Assembly: GCA_963818775.1 (NCBI GenBank)
Contig: CAWFUF010000011.1
Coordinates: 372,001 to 436,000 of the forward strand
Direction: 5' to 3'
DNA: 64,000 nt
DNA from: JAMXLO01 sp963818775
GTDB taxonomy: Bacteria > Pseudomonadota > Alphaproteobacteria > Acetobacterales > Acetobacteraceae
Below are positions 1-8,759 of the stretch, one piece after another. The translations under genes were made by a program, and so were the position numbers. The notes below the pieces were generated by a model. That model was not told the DNA's origin. It was given only the letters and a program-made list of their open reading frames with translations, and searched no databases. Each line of letters starts with the position of its first letter. The first letter of the stretch is position 1.

Positions 1-13
1 TCCTGCCGTACCA

Positions 14-1363
14 ATGCCCGCGATTTCTCCCGACTGCCAGACCCCGGATGCCCCTATCTGGCGCGCCCTCACCGCGGCCGCGGCCGGGGATGCAGACAGT
101 GTCGCAAGCAACGCCGAGGCGGCGGCAACGGCTGCGCTGCGACTGGTGCCCGAGCCGTTGCTGGAGCTTGTCGTGTTCCGTATCACCGATGCTGCCGGTG
201 ACAACCTTGCCTCGCTTCGAGCCATGGCCGGAGCTTTGCGAAACACGGACATCGGGCTTCCTGAGGACGAGGCCGGTCAATTCCTCCTCCAGGCGCGCAT
301 CGCCCGCCTGGGCGGCGACCCAGACGAGGAACGTGGCTTCCTCGAGAAGGCGGCAGCACACTACTACACCGCTCCAGGCCTGATCGCAAAGGCGCGGCTC
401 GCCGCTCTGCGCCTTGCGAAAGACCCACCAGACGCCGATCGGAGCGAAGCAATCCTGGCCGACATTGCCCGCACCTACCGCTCCGAACCTGTGGGACAGG
501 AAGCAGCGGAGAACTACGCTGAACGCCGTCTCAGGCTCGGCGACTATGCGTCCGCTCTGGCGGTCGCGGACGAGACGGCCGGCCCCGCCAGCAGCCGGAT
601 CCGCGACAGTCGGGGCGCTGGACTGGCTGCGCGGATCCTGCGCGTCCTGCTGGCCGGAGCATCTGACGCAGGTTCCCTCCCCACCCCCGCCGACCGTCTC
701 GCACTCTACTGGCGCTACGAGGGGTATGCCACGCCTGGTGCGAAAGGTGACGACATACGTATGGGCGCAGCGCGGCTCATGCTGGCCGCAGGTGTTCCCG
801 CGGCCGCGGTGGATCTGCTGCGTCAGTTGTCCGACGCCACGGCTACCGAAGACTCGGCGCGGCTGCTGCGCTCCGCGGCCGAAGCGCGCGCTGGCGACCC
901 GAATTTCGCGCTCGCAGTGCTGTCAAATATGCAAGATGGCGACGAGCCGCGCCGCATCGCGAGCAGCGCCCTGGCGACACTGGGGCGCTTCGCGGACGCT
1001 GCGCACAAGCTCGACAACTCGCCCGACCGCACCGACAAGGAGCGCCGCGCAGCGCTGCTGTTCCAGGCGGAAAGCTGGAACGATGCCGCGACAGCCTATG
1101 CGGAGTTGCTGGTAGATGCCGGTGTCGCCGGCGACGCACGCAACGACGTTGCAGAACGCTACGCGCTCGCGCTGGCGCTGTCGGGCGGCACGCCGGCCAA
1201 GAACCTGCCGGAACTGCCCGATCAGCCGACAAACCTGCTCTCGGTCGTGCCACCGCCCAATGGCGCCGCCAACACCGGCGAGGCCGTGCGCGATGCGCTC
1301 GATCACGCCCAACGCATCGAGCAACTGCTCGCCCCCACACCAACCCAGCAACAGGGATCCTGA
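14..1363 (+). CDS. Uncharacterised helical-repeat protein upstream of flgF (5' end may lie outside the window)
   Basis: I do not recognise a family. The protein is Ala/Leu/Arg rich with repeated short helical segments (for example LLFQAESWNDAATAYAELL near the C-terminus), which resembles a TPR or Sel1-type solenoid; it ends in a Pro/Gln-rich tail. The reading frame stays open to the left edge, so the ATG used here may be internal and the true protein longer. It stops 3 nt before flgF on the same strand, so it is very probably cotranscribed with the flagellar rod genes. That suggests a role in flagellar assembly or export, but this is inference from position only. No catalytic motif, signal peptide or membrane segment is visible in the part seen. 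Confidence 0.7.
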   Translation: MPAISPDCQTPDAPIWRALTAAAAGDADSVASNAEAAATAALRLVPEPLLELVVFRITDAAGDNLASLRAMAGALRNTDIGLPEDEAGQFLLQARIARLGGDPDEERGFLEKAAAHYYTAPGLIAKARLAALRLAKDPPDADRSEAILADIARTYRSEPVGQEAAENYAERRLRLGDYASALAVADETAGPASSRIRDSRGAGLAARILRVLLAGASDAGSLPTPADRLALYWRYEGYATPGAKGDDIRMGAARLMLAAGVPAAAVDLLRQLSDATATEDSARLLRSAAEARAGDPNFALAVLSNMQDGDEPRRIASSALATLGRFADAAHKLDNSPDRTDKERRAALLFQAESWNDAATAYAELLVDAGVAGDARNDVAERYALALALSGGTPAKNLPELPDQPTNLLSVVPPPNGAANTGEAVRDALDHAQRIEQLLAPTPTQQQGS

Positions 1364-1366
1364 GGA

Positions 1367-2113
1367 ATGGAGGCGCCTGCCTACGTCACCTTGTCGGCCC
1401 AGGTCGCCTTGGAGCGACAGCTCGAAGTCGTCGCCAACAACGTTGCGAATGCAAGCACGACCGGCTTCAAGGCGGATCGGCAATTGTTCCAGTCCTATAT
1501 CAGTCGGGCCGGCGGCGGCGACGGCGTCGCATTCGTGCAGGACCGCGCCACCTACATCGACCACACCAATGGTCCCATCCAGCCGACCGGCAATCCACTC
1601 GACGTTGCGGTTCAGGGAGATGCGTTCCTCGCGGTCACCACGCCGCAGGGCACCTTGTTTACTCGCGATGGCCGAATGCACGCCGGAACTGATGGCACAC
1701 TGCTCGATCCCAATGGCAATGCGGTGCAGTCGGGCGATGGTCAACCGATCCAGCTTCCGGAGAACTACCAGCAGGTTGAGATCAAAGGCGACGGAACCGT
1801 AACCGTACGCGTCAACAACCAGTCGCAGGACATAGGCCAGATCGGCCTGTTCCGGTCGAGCGATCCGCTGGTCATGCGCAAGAACGGCGACAACCTTTTC
1901 ACCGCACCGCCCGCCGCGATGCAGCCGGTCGACAGCGGCGATCCGACTGCGCGCCTGGTGCAGGGGTCACTGGAAGGCTCGACCGTGCAGCCGGTGAAGG
2001 AGATTGCCAACATGACCGAACTCAGCCGCGTTTATGAGCAGTTGCAGACCTTGCTGAGTGACGACAACGACCGCGAGAGCAAGATGATCGACGCTCTCGG
2101 CAAACCCTCCTGA
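1367..2113 (+). CDS. flgF: Flagellar basal-body proximal rod protein FlgF
   Basis: 248 aa, the usual FlgF length. FlgF is a proximal-rod subunit exported by the flagellar type III apparatus and assembled in the periplasm between the MS ring and the distal rod. The N-terminus has the conserved rod-protein signature (VVANNVANASTTGFKADR, about residues 23-40), the middle has the hook-basal E-like segment (GNPLDVAVQGDAFLAV), and the C-terminus has the coiled-coil segment ending EIANMTELSRVYEQLQTLL. The start MEAPAYVTLS matches the family pattern. flgG follows 18 nt downstream. A base-level identification as flgF rather than flgG rests on the shorter length, divergent N-terminus and gene order. 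Confidence 0.93.
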   Translation: MEAPAYVTLSAQVALERQLEVVANNVANASTTGFKADRQLFQSYISRAGGGDGVAFVQDRATYIDHTNGPIQPTGNPLDVAVQGDAFLAVTTPQGTLFTRDGRMHAGTDGTLLDPNGNAVQSGDGQPIQLPENYQQVEIKGDGTVTVRVNNQSQDIGQIGLFRSSDPLVMRKNGDNLFTAPPAAMQPVDSGDPTARLVQGSLEGSTVQPVKEIANMTELSRVYEQLQTLLSDDNDRESKMIDALGKPS

Positions 2114-2131
2114 GCGTAGGAGCCAACGACC

Positions 2132-2917
2132 ATGATGCGAGCCCTCGGCATCGCCGCAACCGGCATGCAAGCCCAGCAGACAAATGTTGAAGTCATATCC
2201 AACAACATCGCCAACGTGAGCACCACGGGATTCAAGCGTTCGATGCCGGCGTTCGTTGATCTGCTCTATCAGTCGAACAGCCGCGTCGGCACCGTGTCGT
2301 CGGAAACCGGTACCGTCCTGCCGACCGGAACGCAGATGGGTCTTGGTGTGCGCCAGGCGGGAACCACCCGCATAGTGACACAGGGAACTCTGACCCAGAC
2401 CGACAATCAGCTCAACGTCGCGATCAACGGCCGCGGCTATTTCGGCGTGACCTTGCCGAGCGGCGACGTCGCCTACACGCGTGACGGCAGCTTCCAGCTT
2501 TCATCCACCGGACAGATCGTCACCAACGAAGGCTATGCGGTTGAGCCGAACATCACGGTCGATCCGACGTCCACTGCCGTCACGATCAATCAGGCGGGTC
2601 AGGTGATCGTCACAGCGGCAAACGGCAAGCAGTCAACGGTTGGCCAGTTCAAGCTCTACCTGTTCGCCAATGAGTTGGGCCTCGAGGCAATGGGCGGCAA
2701 CAACTTCCTGGCGACCGACGCCTCCGGCGATCCGATTGCCGGCACGCCTGCCGAGGCCGGCTACGGAACGGTGAGCCAAGGCTATCTGGAATCCTCGAAC
2801 GTCAACGTGGTCCAGGAGATTACCAACCTGATCACAGCGCAACGTGCCTACGAGCTGAACAGCAAGGTCATCGAGGCAGCCGACCAGATGATGCAAACCA
2901 CGTCGCAGATACGCTGA
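2132..2917 (+). CDS. flgG: Flagellar distal rod protein FlgG
   Basis: 261 aa, canonical FlgG length. It forms the distal rod, which crosses the periplasm and carries the P and L rings. It begins MMRALGIAATGMQAQQ, followed by the rod signature VISNNIANVSTTGFKR (about residues 23-38), a central GNPL-type domain variant (DNQLNVAINGRGYFGV), and the C-terminal helix VVQEITNLITAQRAYELNSK that packs with the N-terminal helix in the filament. An AGGAG sequence lies about 10 nt before the ATG. The operon continues into flgA with a 10-nt gap. No oddities are seen. Confidence 0.96.
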   Translation: MMRALGIAATGMQAQQTNVEVISNNIANVSTTGFKRSMPAFVDLLYQSNSRVGTVSSETGTVLPTGTQMGLGVRQAGTTRIVTQGTLTQTDNQLNVAINGRGYFGVTLPSGDVAYTRDGSFQLSSTGQIVTNEGYAVEPNITVDPTSTAVTINQAGQVIVTAANGKQSTVGQFKLYLFANELGLEAMGGNNFLATDASGDPIAGTPAEAGYGTVSQGYLESSNVNVVQEITNLITAQRAYELNSKVIEAADQMMQTTSQIR

Positions 2918-2927
2918 GGACAACGAC

Positions 2928-3374
2928 ATGCAGATCATGCAGACAGCAGCAGCTGCGTTTCTGATAATTGCGGCCGCCACGCCAACGTTCGCAGACGATG
3001 TGTGGCACGCCACGCGAACGCTGATGCCGGGCGACACGGTGCGCTCGGACGATGTAGTGGCGCACGCACCGGTTCGTCCGGTGCCCGATGCGGTACCCGT
3101 GAGCCAGGTCGTGATCGGCCTCGAAATAAAGCGCCGGCTATCTGATGGCCGTGTGCTGACGGTCCGCGACGTGGGACCGCGCTCCGCTGTGAAATCCAGC
3201 ACGCCGGTCAACGTTGTCTGGAAGGAGGGCGCGCTATCGCTTGAGCTGTCCGGGCGCGCTCTGGAGGCTGGCGCCGTCGGCGATGAAATCCGCGTCCTCA
3301 ACACGATGACCTCACGCACCATTCGCGGCACCGTGGTCGGCGACGGGATGGTCGAAATTCGGAGCGGGCAATGA
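2928..3374 (+). CDS. flgA: FlgA, periplasmic chaperone for P-ring assembly
   Basis: 148 aa. It has an N-terminal export signal of about 23 residues (hydrophobic AAAAFLIIAAATPTFA, cleavage likely before DDVW). The mature part has an SAF-type fold: LMPGDTVRSDDVV near the start and the typical C-terminal end with GDEIRVLNTMTSRTIRGTVV. FlgA binds FlgI in the periplasm and helps the P ring form around the rod. This is a short FlgA, as in many alphaproteobacteria, lacking the long N-terminal domain of the enteric protein. A GAGGA site sits about 7 nt before the ATG. It overlaps the earliest possible flgH start by 4 nt, but flgH probably starts about 110 nt later. flgI itself is not in the window. 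Confidence 0.88.
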   Translation: MQIMQTAAAAFLIIAAATPTFADDVWHATRTLMPGDTVRSDDVVAHAPVRPVPDAVPVSQVVIGLEIKRRLSDGRVLTVRDVGPRSAVKSSTPVNVVWKEGALSLELSGRALEAGAVGDEIRVLNTMTSRTIRGTVVGDGMVEIRSGQ

Positions 3375-3484
3375 GGCGGCTGCTGCCTTTTCAATCTTCA
3401 TCGCCGGGAGCGGCTGGGCCATTTACGTCTTCGCGTAACGCATGGGCAGCCACGCTTGGCCATAACGCCGGAGCGAAGAGGCGT

Positions 3485-4225
3485 ATGTCGAAGCTGGGAA
3501 TGACGACACTCGCCTGCACCATGCTGTTGGCCGGGTGCGACACCTGGGACCACTTCCAGAAGCCACCGAACTTCAGCAGTCCGGGCACGATGGGCCAGAT
3601 TCCGCCGACTTCGCCCGATGCGCAAACCATTGCGGCAGCCGATGTGCCGCCGCTGCCTCCTGCGAGCCAGGGATCGCTATGGCGACCGGGATCCAAGACG
3701 TTCTTTCGTGATCCGCGCGCGCGCAGCCTTGGCGACCTGCTGACCGTCTCAGTCAACCTGCAGGATCAGGCCGAATTCGCCAACCAGACCACTCTCAGCC
3801 GCACCACCGCAAATGGACTGACGATTCCCAACACCACCACGATGGGCGCGGCCCTCTCGCGCATCTTCCCCCTGCTGAACACCACCAGTCCGGTGATCAA
3901 CACCTCGGGCAATGACAGCACCGCCGGCCAGGGCGACATCAAGCGGAGCGAGAATCTCGTGGTCAATGTCGCCGCCACTGTCGTGCAGGTATTGCCGAAC
4001 AAGAACCTCGAGATCGCCGGCAGCCAGGAAATTCGGCTGAACAACGAACTGCGCCAGTTGCAGATCCGCGGCATCGTGCGACCGGAGGACATCCTCTCCA
4101 ATAACACGATCTCATCGAACCAGATCGCCGAGGCGCGTATTGCCTACGGCGGGCGTGGCATCTCCTCCGATCTGCAACGGCCGACGTGGGGACAGGACGT
4201 GCTCAATCGCATTTCACCATTCTGA
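3485..4225 (+). CDS. flgH: Flagellar L-ring lipoprotein FlgH
   Basis: 246 aa from the chosen ATG. The start at 3485 is preferred over an in-frame start at 3371 because it is preceded by GAAGAGG at a good distance and places a lipoprotein signal immediately at the N-terminus (MTTLACTMLLAGC, lipobox LAGC, lipidated Cys about residue 18). The rest is FlgH: SLWRPGSKTFFRDPRARSLG, a long Thr/Asn-rich central stretch, NLVVNVAATVVQVLPNKNLE, and the C-terminal IRPEDI-like and ISSDLQRPTWGQDVLNRI-type ending. The protein forms the outer-membrane L ring around the distal rod. The next gene begins 17 nt downstream. Confidence 0.93.
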   Translation: MSKLGMTTLACTMLLAGCDTWDHFQKPPNFSSPGTMGQIPPTSPDAQTIAAADVPPLPPASQGSLWRPGSKTFFRDPRARSLGDLLTVSVNLQDQAEFANQTTLSRTTANGLTIPNTTTMGAALSRIFPLLNTTSPVINTSGNDSTAGQGDIKRSENLVVNVAATVVQVLPNKNLEIAGSQEIRLNNELRQLQIRGIVRPEDILSNNTISSNQIAEARIAYGGRGISSDLQRPTWGQDVLNRISPF

Positions 4226-4242
4226 GCATTGGAGCGCGCCGC

Positions 4243-4644
4243 ATGATCCGTCCGTTTCGCCTCGTATCGCTTGTCTTGCTCGGCCTGTGTGGTCCTGCCG
4301 TCGTGCTGCCCGTCGCGGCCGAACAGCACGACGTGGCCAAGCCGGCGTTCCTCTCACTCGGCGACTTCACGATCAATCTGCCCGACGACAGCGAACAGCT
4401 TTCCTATGTTGTCATCAGCATTACGCTGGAGGTTGCTCCAGGCGCGGCGAACGAACTCAAGGGCCTGGAGCCACGGCTGAAGGAGGCGATGATGCGCCGA
4501 TTGCTGATCATGGCCGAGCGCCGCGTGCTGCAGCCAGGACACACCGATCCGCTTGTCGTGAAGGCATCGCTGCTCGACTGTGTCGCTGCATTACAGCCAA
4601 ACAGCATCCGGGACGTGCTCATCACGCGACTGCTGTACGGCTGA
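4243..4644 (+). CDS. fliL: FliL-like flagellar basal-body-associated protein
   Basis: 133 aa. It has one N-terminal hydrophobic segment (RLVSLVLLGLCGPAVVLPVA) acting as a membrane anchor or signal. A periplasmic domain follows with the FliL pattern: a beta strand FTINLPDD, then YVVISITLEVAPGA, a helix ending in LKEAMMRRLLIM, and the closing SIRDVLITRLLYG. FliL surrounds the stators and modulates torque. It is shorter than typical FliL (150-180 aa), so the assignment rests on the C-terminal pattern and the flagellar context. The ATG at 4243 has GGAG 8 nt upstream; a longer in-frame start at 4186 would overlap flgH and is rejected. The stop lies 3 nt from the convergent flgD stop. Confidence 0.62.
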   Translation: MIRPFRLVSLVLLGLCGPAVVLPVAAEQHDVAKPAFLSLGDFTINLPDDSEQLSYVVISITLEVAPGAANELKGLEPRLKEAMMRRLLIMAERRVLQPGHTDPLVVKASLLDCVAALQPNSIRDVLITRLLYG

Positions 4645-4647
4645 TTG

Positions 4648-5340
4648 CTACGACACCGTGGTGACCGTTGACGCATCCACCGTGCGGCCGTCGTTGAACT
4701 GAAGCAGCCAGCCACCGTTCGAACCCTGCAACACGCCAGACACAGTGCCGGTGGTGGTCAATGTCCCGGCCGACTGTGACGTGCCCTGGCTCGTCATGCC
4801 GACCAACGAAACGCCGTACTGGCCAGCCGGCAGCGGCTGCCCACTGTCGCTGAGCCCGTCGAACGCAACTGCTCCGGTGCTGCCGCTTACGGGTATGCTG
4901 CGCACCGGATTGCCCGACGCATCGGTGATCTGAACATGGACGCCAGACAGGTTCGCGGCAGTAACGTTGAACGCCATCTGTGACTGGGTACCCGAGGTCG
5001 GCACCGTAATCGACGTCGCCGCCGCGCTGACAGTGTGATTGATCAATCCCGAATATTGCCCCAGCGCCAGTCCCGACAACGTCTGGGAGATGGTGTCCAG
5101 TTTGGTGTTGCTCTGCACGAGCTGCTCGACAGTGGAGAACTGCGCGAGCTGTGACACGAACTGCGTTGGGTCGGTCGGCGAGGTCGGATCCTGGTTCTGC
5201 AATTGCGCAGTCAACAACTGCAGAAATTCATTCATCTGGGGATCGTTGGCCTGTGGCCCAACAGTTGTGGTGGCAGGTGTGCCACTCAGAGTGTTCAGCA
5301 GGGACGATGCCGCGGTGGTCGGTGTAATGGTGGTGCTCAT
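4648..5340 (-). CDS. flgD: Flagellar hook-capping scaffold protein FlgD
   Basis: 230 aa from ATG 5340, which has GAGG just upstream; a TTG five codons earlier is less likely. FlgD caps the growing hook and is needed for hook-subunit polymerisation. The conserved N-terminal domain is clear: MNEFLQLLTAQLQNQDPTSP and TQFVSQLAQFSTVEQLVQSN. The C-terminal part has the tudor/FnIII-like hook-cap fold with FDGLSDSGQPLPAGQYGVSL. It is the last gene of a minus-strand operon with fliK (7-nt gap) and an unknown gene, and it converges on the fliL-like gene with only 3 nt between stops. Confidence 0.93.
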   Translation of the reverse strand: MSTTITPTTAASSLLNTLSGTPATTTVGPQANDPQMNEFLQLLTAQLQNQDPTSPTDPTQFVSQLAQFSTVEQLVQSNTKLDTISQTLSGLALGQYSGLINHTVSAAATSITVPTSGTQSQMAFNVTAANLSGVHVQITDASGNPVRSIPVSGSTGAVAFDGLSDSGQPLPAGQYGVSLVGMTSQGTSQSAGTLTTTGTVSGVLQGSNGGWLLQFNDGRTVDASTVTTVS

Positions 5341-5347
5341 GGTTACC

Positions 5348-6550
5348 TCATGCAAGAATGTCGATCAGCCCGTCCTGTGTCGATAGTGACGAGGTGGGCT
5401 GACTGGGTGGCTGCGCATCGGCCGGGAGCGCGATGCGGACGGCGGGAGCGAACGGTTGGGGAGAGCGGTCCGGTTGCTGGCCGAACCGCAGATCGAGCCC
5501 GCCAGTGCCAAGGTTGATCCCGGAATCGGCCAGGTGCTGTTCCATCGCGCCGCGATTGCGCGAGAAGGCATCGAAGGTCTCCGCCCGATCCAGCGTCATC
5601 TGCACGCCGACCCCACCGTCGTGGAACGACAGTCTGACCTCGACGCGACCCAACTCGGCGGGATGAAGTTGCATGGTGAGCACGTGGGTGCCGTCCTGGA
5701 CGGCGCGCCCGATCCGCGCCGCCACCGTTGCGGTGACTTCCGCCGCTGCCTGCGCCGGCAGTGCGGGAGATTCGGAATGGCTGCGCTCAACGCCGGCAAT
5801 CTGTGGCGCGGCATGCGGCACCGACGCGACGAGGGGTGACGTTGCGGCGTCGCTGGCGACCACGACAGGCTGCTGCTTCTGTGCCGGCTCGCCAGACTGT
5901 GCCGGCAGCAGGTCTCCGACTGCGCCGACCGGCCGCGTTGGCGTTGACGTCGCGTCGTCGGCACGCGGCTGCGCAGGTTCAGGTCGCACCGTCAGTGCTG
6001 GAGTCGCTGTTGGCTGGTCCGGCGGCGTTGCGGGCGTCGACGGCTGCTCCTTTGTCGTGTGGTCCGACGGGGATGCTGTCATGCGCGTTTCGTCGTCGCT
6101 CGCGGTAATTGGCGCTCGCGGCGTTTGTAGCCGCGTTTCGTGACGTCCGGTGGGAGGCGATGGCTTGGCCGGCGTTCCCGAGGCCGGCGGCGGCACGCTG
6201 GCCGCCGGCAACGGAACGGCTTCTGGTGGAGCCTCCGCCGCGCCACCATGCTCGCGCGGTTTGCCAGGAGCCGGCTGCGGTTTGACTGCACCAGTTTCCA
6301 CAGGTGCTCGGAGGCCGGCCTGGCCTGCGTTATGCTCCCCTTGGGGCGGCGTTGGAGCGGCTTTTGCACCGGCCGTTGCCGCGTCCGGCGGAGGATGAGC
6401 AGGCTGCGGCATCGCCTCCTCGGCACCAGCCGTCAGCTCTGCGATCAGGTCTGTGAAGCCGGCACCGCCCGCGCCGCGAGCCGACACGCTCTGCGCGCTT
6501 CCCGGAGCCGCAGGCGCGGCAGCCTGGCCAAGCACCATTCCGGCCGCCAT
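5348..6550 (-). CDS. fliK: Flagellar hook-length control protein FliK
   Basis: 400 aa from ATG 6550. FliK measures hook length and switches export specificity from hook to filament proteins. The protein has the expected design: a long, low-complexity Pro/Ala/Thr-rich ruler region (about residues 50-270), then a compact conserved C-terminal domain with LTMQLHPAELGRVEVRLSF, a DRAETFDAFSRNR segment and the terminal GINLGTGGLDLRFGQ. The start at 6550 is chosen because an in-frame start at 6685 would overlap the upstream gene; AGGCGG precedes it. The gap to the upstream unknown gene is 8 nt and to flgD 7 nt, so the three are one operon. Confidence 0.88.
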   Translation of the reverse strand: MAAGMVLGQAAAPAAPGSAQSVSARGAGGAGFTDLIAELTAGAEEAMPQPAHPPPDAATAGAKAAPTPPQGEHNAGQAGLRAPVETGAVKPQPAPGKPREHGGAAEAPPEAVPLPAASVPPPASGTPAKPSPPTGRHETRLQTPRAPITASDDETRMTASPSDHTTKEQPSTPATPPDQPTATPALTVRPEPAQPRADDATSTPTRPVGAVGDLLPAQSGEPAQKQQPVVVASDAATSPLVASVPHAAPQIAGVERSHSESPALPAQAAAEVTATVAARIGRAVQDGTHVLTMQLHPAELGRVEVRLSFHDGGVGVQMTLDRAETFDAFSRNRGAMEQHLADSGINLGTGGLDLRFGQQPDRSPQPFAPAVRIALPADAQPPSQPTSSLSTQDGLIDILA

Positions 6551-6558
6551 CGGCCCGC

Positions 6559-7965
6559 CTAGACTGCGGCGGCGAAATTGGAGACCGACGAATCCAGTTC
6601 GTCGAGGCCGGCGCCCATGCCGAACCACGACGCGTTGCCGGCCTCCCGCCCGTTGGCGGCGACACGATGGCAGAAGCCCCAACACGGTGCCGCAGCGATT
6701 ACGGTACCCCCGGCCTCTTTCGCAACGTCAGACGCCAGAGTGTAAAGTTCGCGTGGCGAAAGGTGCGGCTCCATCAACACACCGATGCGGCCGCCATCTC
6801 CGGCCCGACGCGCGACGAACAGCGCCGCATCGCTACCCAGCGACGCGGTGACACCATCTTCCTCATCCCTGGTCTCATGGAATACCAGAGCCGATGTGTC
6901 CTGGATCGCCTCGCGCAAGGCGGCAATTGCTCGGCGTGGCTCGGGGCACCCTTCAAGGCCCAGCAGCGCGAGCGGTCGGCGTGCCCGGCGCAGGAGTGTC
7001 GCACCGACGTGCCAGGAAGCCGGCGGCTCGCCTGGGCAAGCCTCCGCATCGCCCAGAAAGCAAGCCGGAACCGCAGCTAAAGCATCGGCCAGCCGGCTCG
7101 CCAGACTGTCCCTGTCGCCGCTGATGCAGAGATCCGTGAGGGCGAGACGAAGGTCGTCGCTGAGCTCGACCGGCAGCAACTCGCTGAGATAATCGGCGAG
7201 ACCGGTTCCGAGCAGGTGCAGGCGTGTATCGTTGTCGCAAGCGTCCCAGAATTCACGGGGGACCGGCTGCGCATCCAGCCCGACCGGCACGGCCGCAACA
7301 CTCGCGGCCAGTGCCAGCGACGAGGGAGCCGGCACCAGCGGCCAGACCGTCGCGCCGGCGGTAAACCATTGAATGATGGCCGGCCCCGTGCAGGCTGTCA
7401 TGCCTGGCAGGTTGCCTGCCTCGGGGACGATTGTGACGCTCTGTGGCGCGGGCAGTTCCGGCAGCCACGGCTGTAGCAGCACTCCATCCGCAGCATGCAT
7501 CAAATTGGCCACGCCAGGTCGGCCAGTGAGCACACGACGGACCTGATCCGCTTCGGCATGGCGCAACGTCACTGTACCAAGCGGGTCGCCTATCAGAACC
7601 ACCTCGGAATGCCGTGCAACAAGGATACCGCCCGGCAACAACGCTATGTCGCCGGTCGAAACGGGTCTGATCGGCAGTATCACGCGCAGGCACTGCAGCC
7701 ACTGGGCCTGCTGCTTGGACGGCACCTGCGACCACGCAAGATCGATCCTGCGCAGCAATGCGAGCGACGCCGGATCCCCGAGATCCAATTCGATCGGCAC
7801 CCATTCGGGATAATTGTCGAGTGGCAGTCTTTCGCGGCTGGCGCGATTGCTACGATCGATCGGCCGGGTCAACTCCGGCACATCGACAAAGGACACTCCA
7901 ATCTCAGCCATTCTGGCTATCGCCCCCTCAACGTGTGCCGGACCCGGTTTGCGTCCGGATTGCAT
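6559..7965 (-). CDS. Unknown 468-aa protein, first gene of the fliK-flgD operon
   Basis: I do not recognise the family. The protein is soluble by inspection (no clear membrane segment or signal). It has regions rich in Leu/Ala/Pro, a central IIQWFTAGATVWPLVPAPSS, and a C-terminal part with VFHETRDEEDGVTASLGSDA and GGRIGVLMEPHLSPRELYTL, which could be a small alpha/beta domain. Starts are uncertain: an ATG at 7965 is used, a TTG at 7971 and an ATG at 7911 (MAEIGVSFVDV, preceded by a G-rich run) are alternatives. The 8-nt gap to fliK makes cotranscription with fliK and flgD very likely, so a role in hook assembly or flagellar export is plausible but unproven. Confidence 0.75.
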   Translation of the reverse strand: MQSGRKPGPAHVEGAIARMAEIGVSFVDVPELTRPIDRSNRASRERLPLDNYPEWVPIELDLGDPASLALLRRIDLAWSQVPSKQQAQWLQCLRVILPIRPVSTGDIALLPGGILVARHSEVVLIGDPLGTVTLRHAEADQVRRVLTGRPGVANLMHAADGVLLQPWLPELPAPQSVTIVPEAGNLPGMTACTGPAIIQWFTAGATVWPLVPAPSSLALAASVAAVPVGLDAQPVPREFWDACDNDTRLHLLGTGLADYLSELLPVELSDDLRLALTDLCISGDRDSLASRLADALAAVPACFLGDAEACPGEPPASWHVGATLLRRARRPLALLGLEGCPEPRRAIAALREAIQDTSALVFHETRDEEDGVTASLGSDAALFVARRAGDGGRIGVLMEPHLSPRELYTLASDVAKEAGGTVIAAAPCWGFCHRVAANGREAGNASWFGMGAGLDELDSSVSNFAAAV

Positions 7966-8208
7966 GTGCAACTGAGATCACGCTTACGTGATAGTTGTTG
8001 CAGCAAGCTTTCAAAATCTGCTGCCCGTGCGCGGCATCCGCAGTAATCGATGGGCACGTCGGTCTAAGCCGTCGGGCTACCGCGCAGGCTTATCGGTGGG
8101 GGCGGGCCTTGTGCCGGCTAACCATGTCGTTCGTCGGACACAGGAGTGACGCATGCGGCCGGTAAAGCACGACCACGGAGGGAGACAACGGAGCTTCGTT
8201 CCGTATGA

Positions 8209-8619
8209 TTACCATGTTGGCGGCACACCCCTTGCCGCCACGGCAATGCCGCTTGCGGTGGCGTTGTAGCCTAACTGGCACGGGCCGATGATACCGCCCG
8301 GACCGATGAGCACGTCCACCACTGCGGTCGCTTGCATGCGCAACGCCTTCACCTGCAGTTGCTGCACGGCATCGCTGGAAGCAGCCGTCGTGGACTGCCC
8401 GCAGCCATAGGCGGAAATAGGACCGACTGAACCGACCCCCGGTGGCGCTGGCACGCCGAGAGGCAGAACCGGCACATGCACCATTGCATCGAGCGTCGCC
8501 TGCGGCGCCCAACTCAGATCGACAACCTCGGTCGGCGGAGCGCATCCAACAAGCGCTGCCACGACGACAAACGACAATGTCGCGCCCCGAACCGACGCTT
8601 TGCCGCTGGCTGCCCGCAT
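8209..8619 (-). CDS. Small predicted outer-membrane or periplasmic lipoprotein
   Basis: 136 aa from ATG 8619. The N-terminus is a type II signal: basic start, hydrophobic LSFVVVAALVGC with lipobox ALVGC, lipidated Cys about residue 26. The mature part is Ala/Val/Gly rich with few charged residues and two further Cys (YGCGQ and GPCQLGY) that could form a disulphide. A GTG nine codons upstream (8646) is an alternative start; neither has a strong ribosome-binding site. The family is not recognised. It is isolated, with about 240 nt to the flagellar operon on one side and decayed DNA on the other. Confidence 0.55.
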   Translation of the reverse strand: MRAASGKASVRGATLSFVVVAALVGCAPPTEVVDLSWAPQATLDAMVHVPVLPLGVPAPPGVGSVGPISAYGCGQSTTAASSDAVQQLQVKALRMQATAVVDVLIGPGGIIGPCQLGYNATASGIAVAARGVPPTW

Positions 8620-8759
8620 GCAGTTCGCTATATTGCGAAACCGCACGAAAGTCGACGACAGCCCTATCGGCCTCAGTGCCTAGGCCGGTTGGCCTAACGG
8701 CTCAACGCCACCATTGGGCCTCGTTCATGCTCATGCGTGTCGCTGGCACACCGCCCGCC

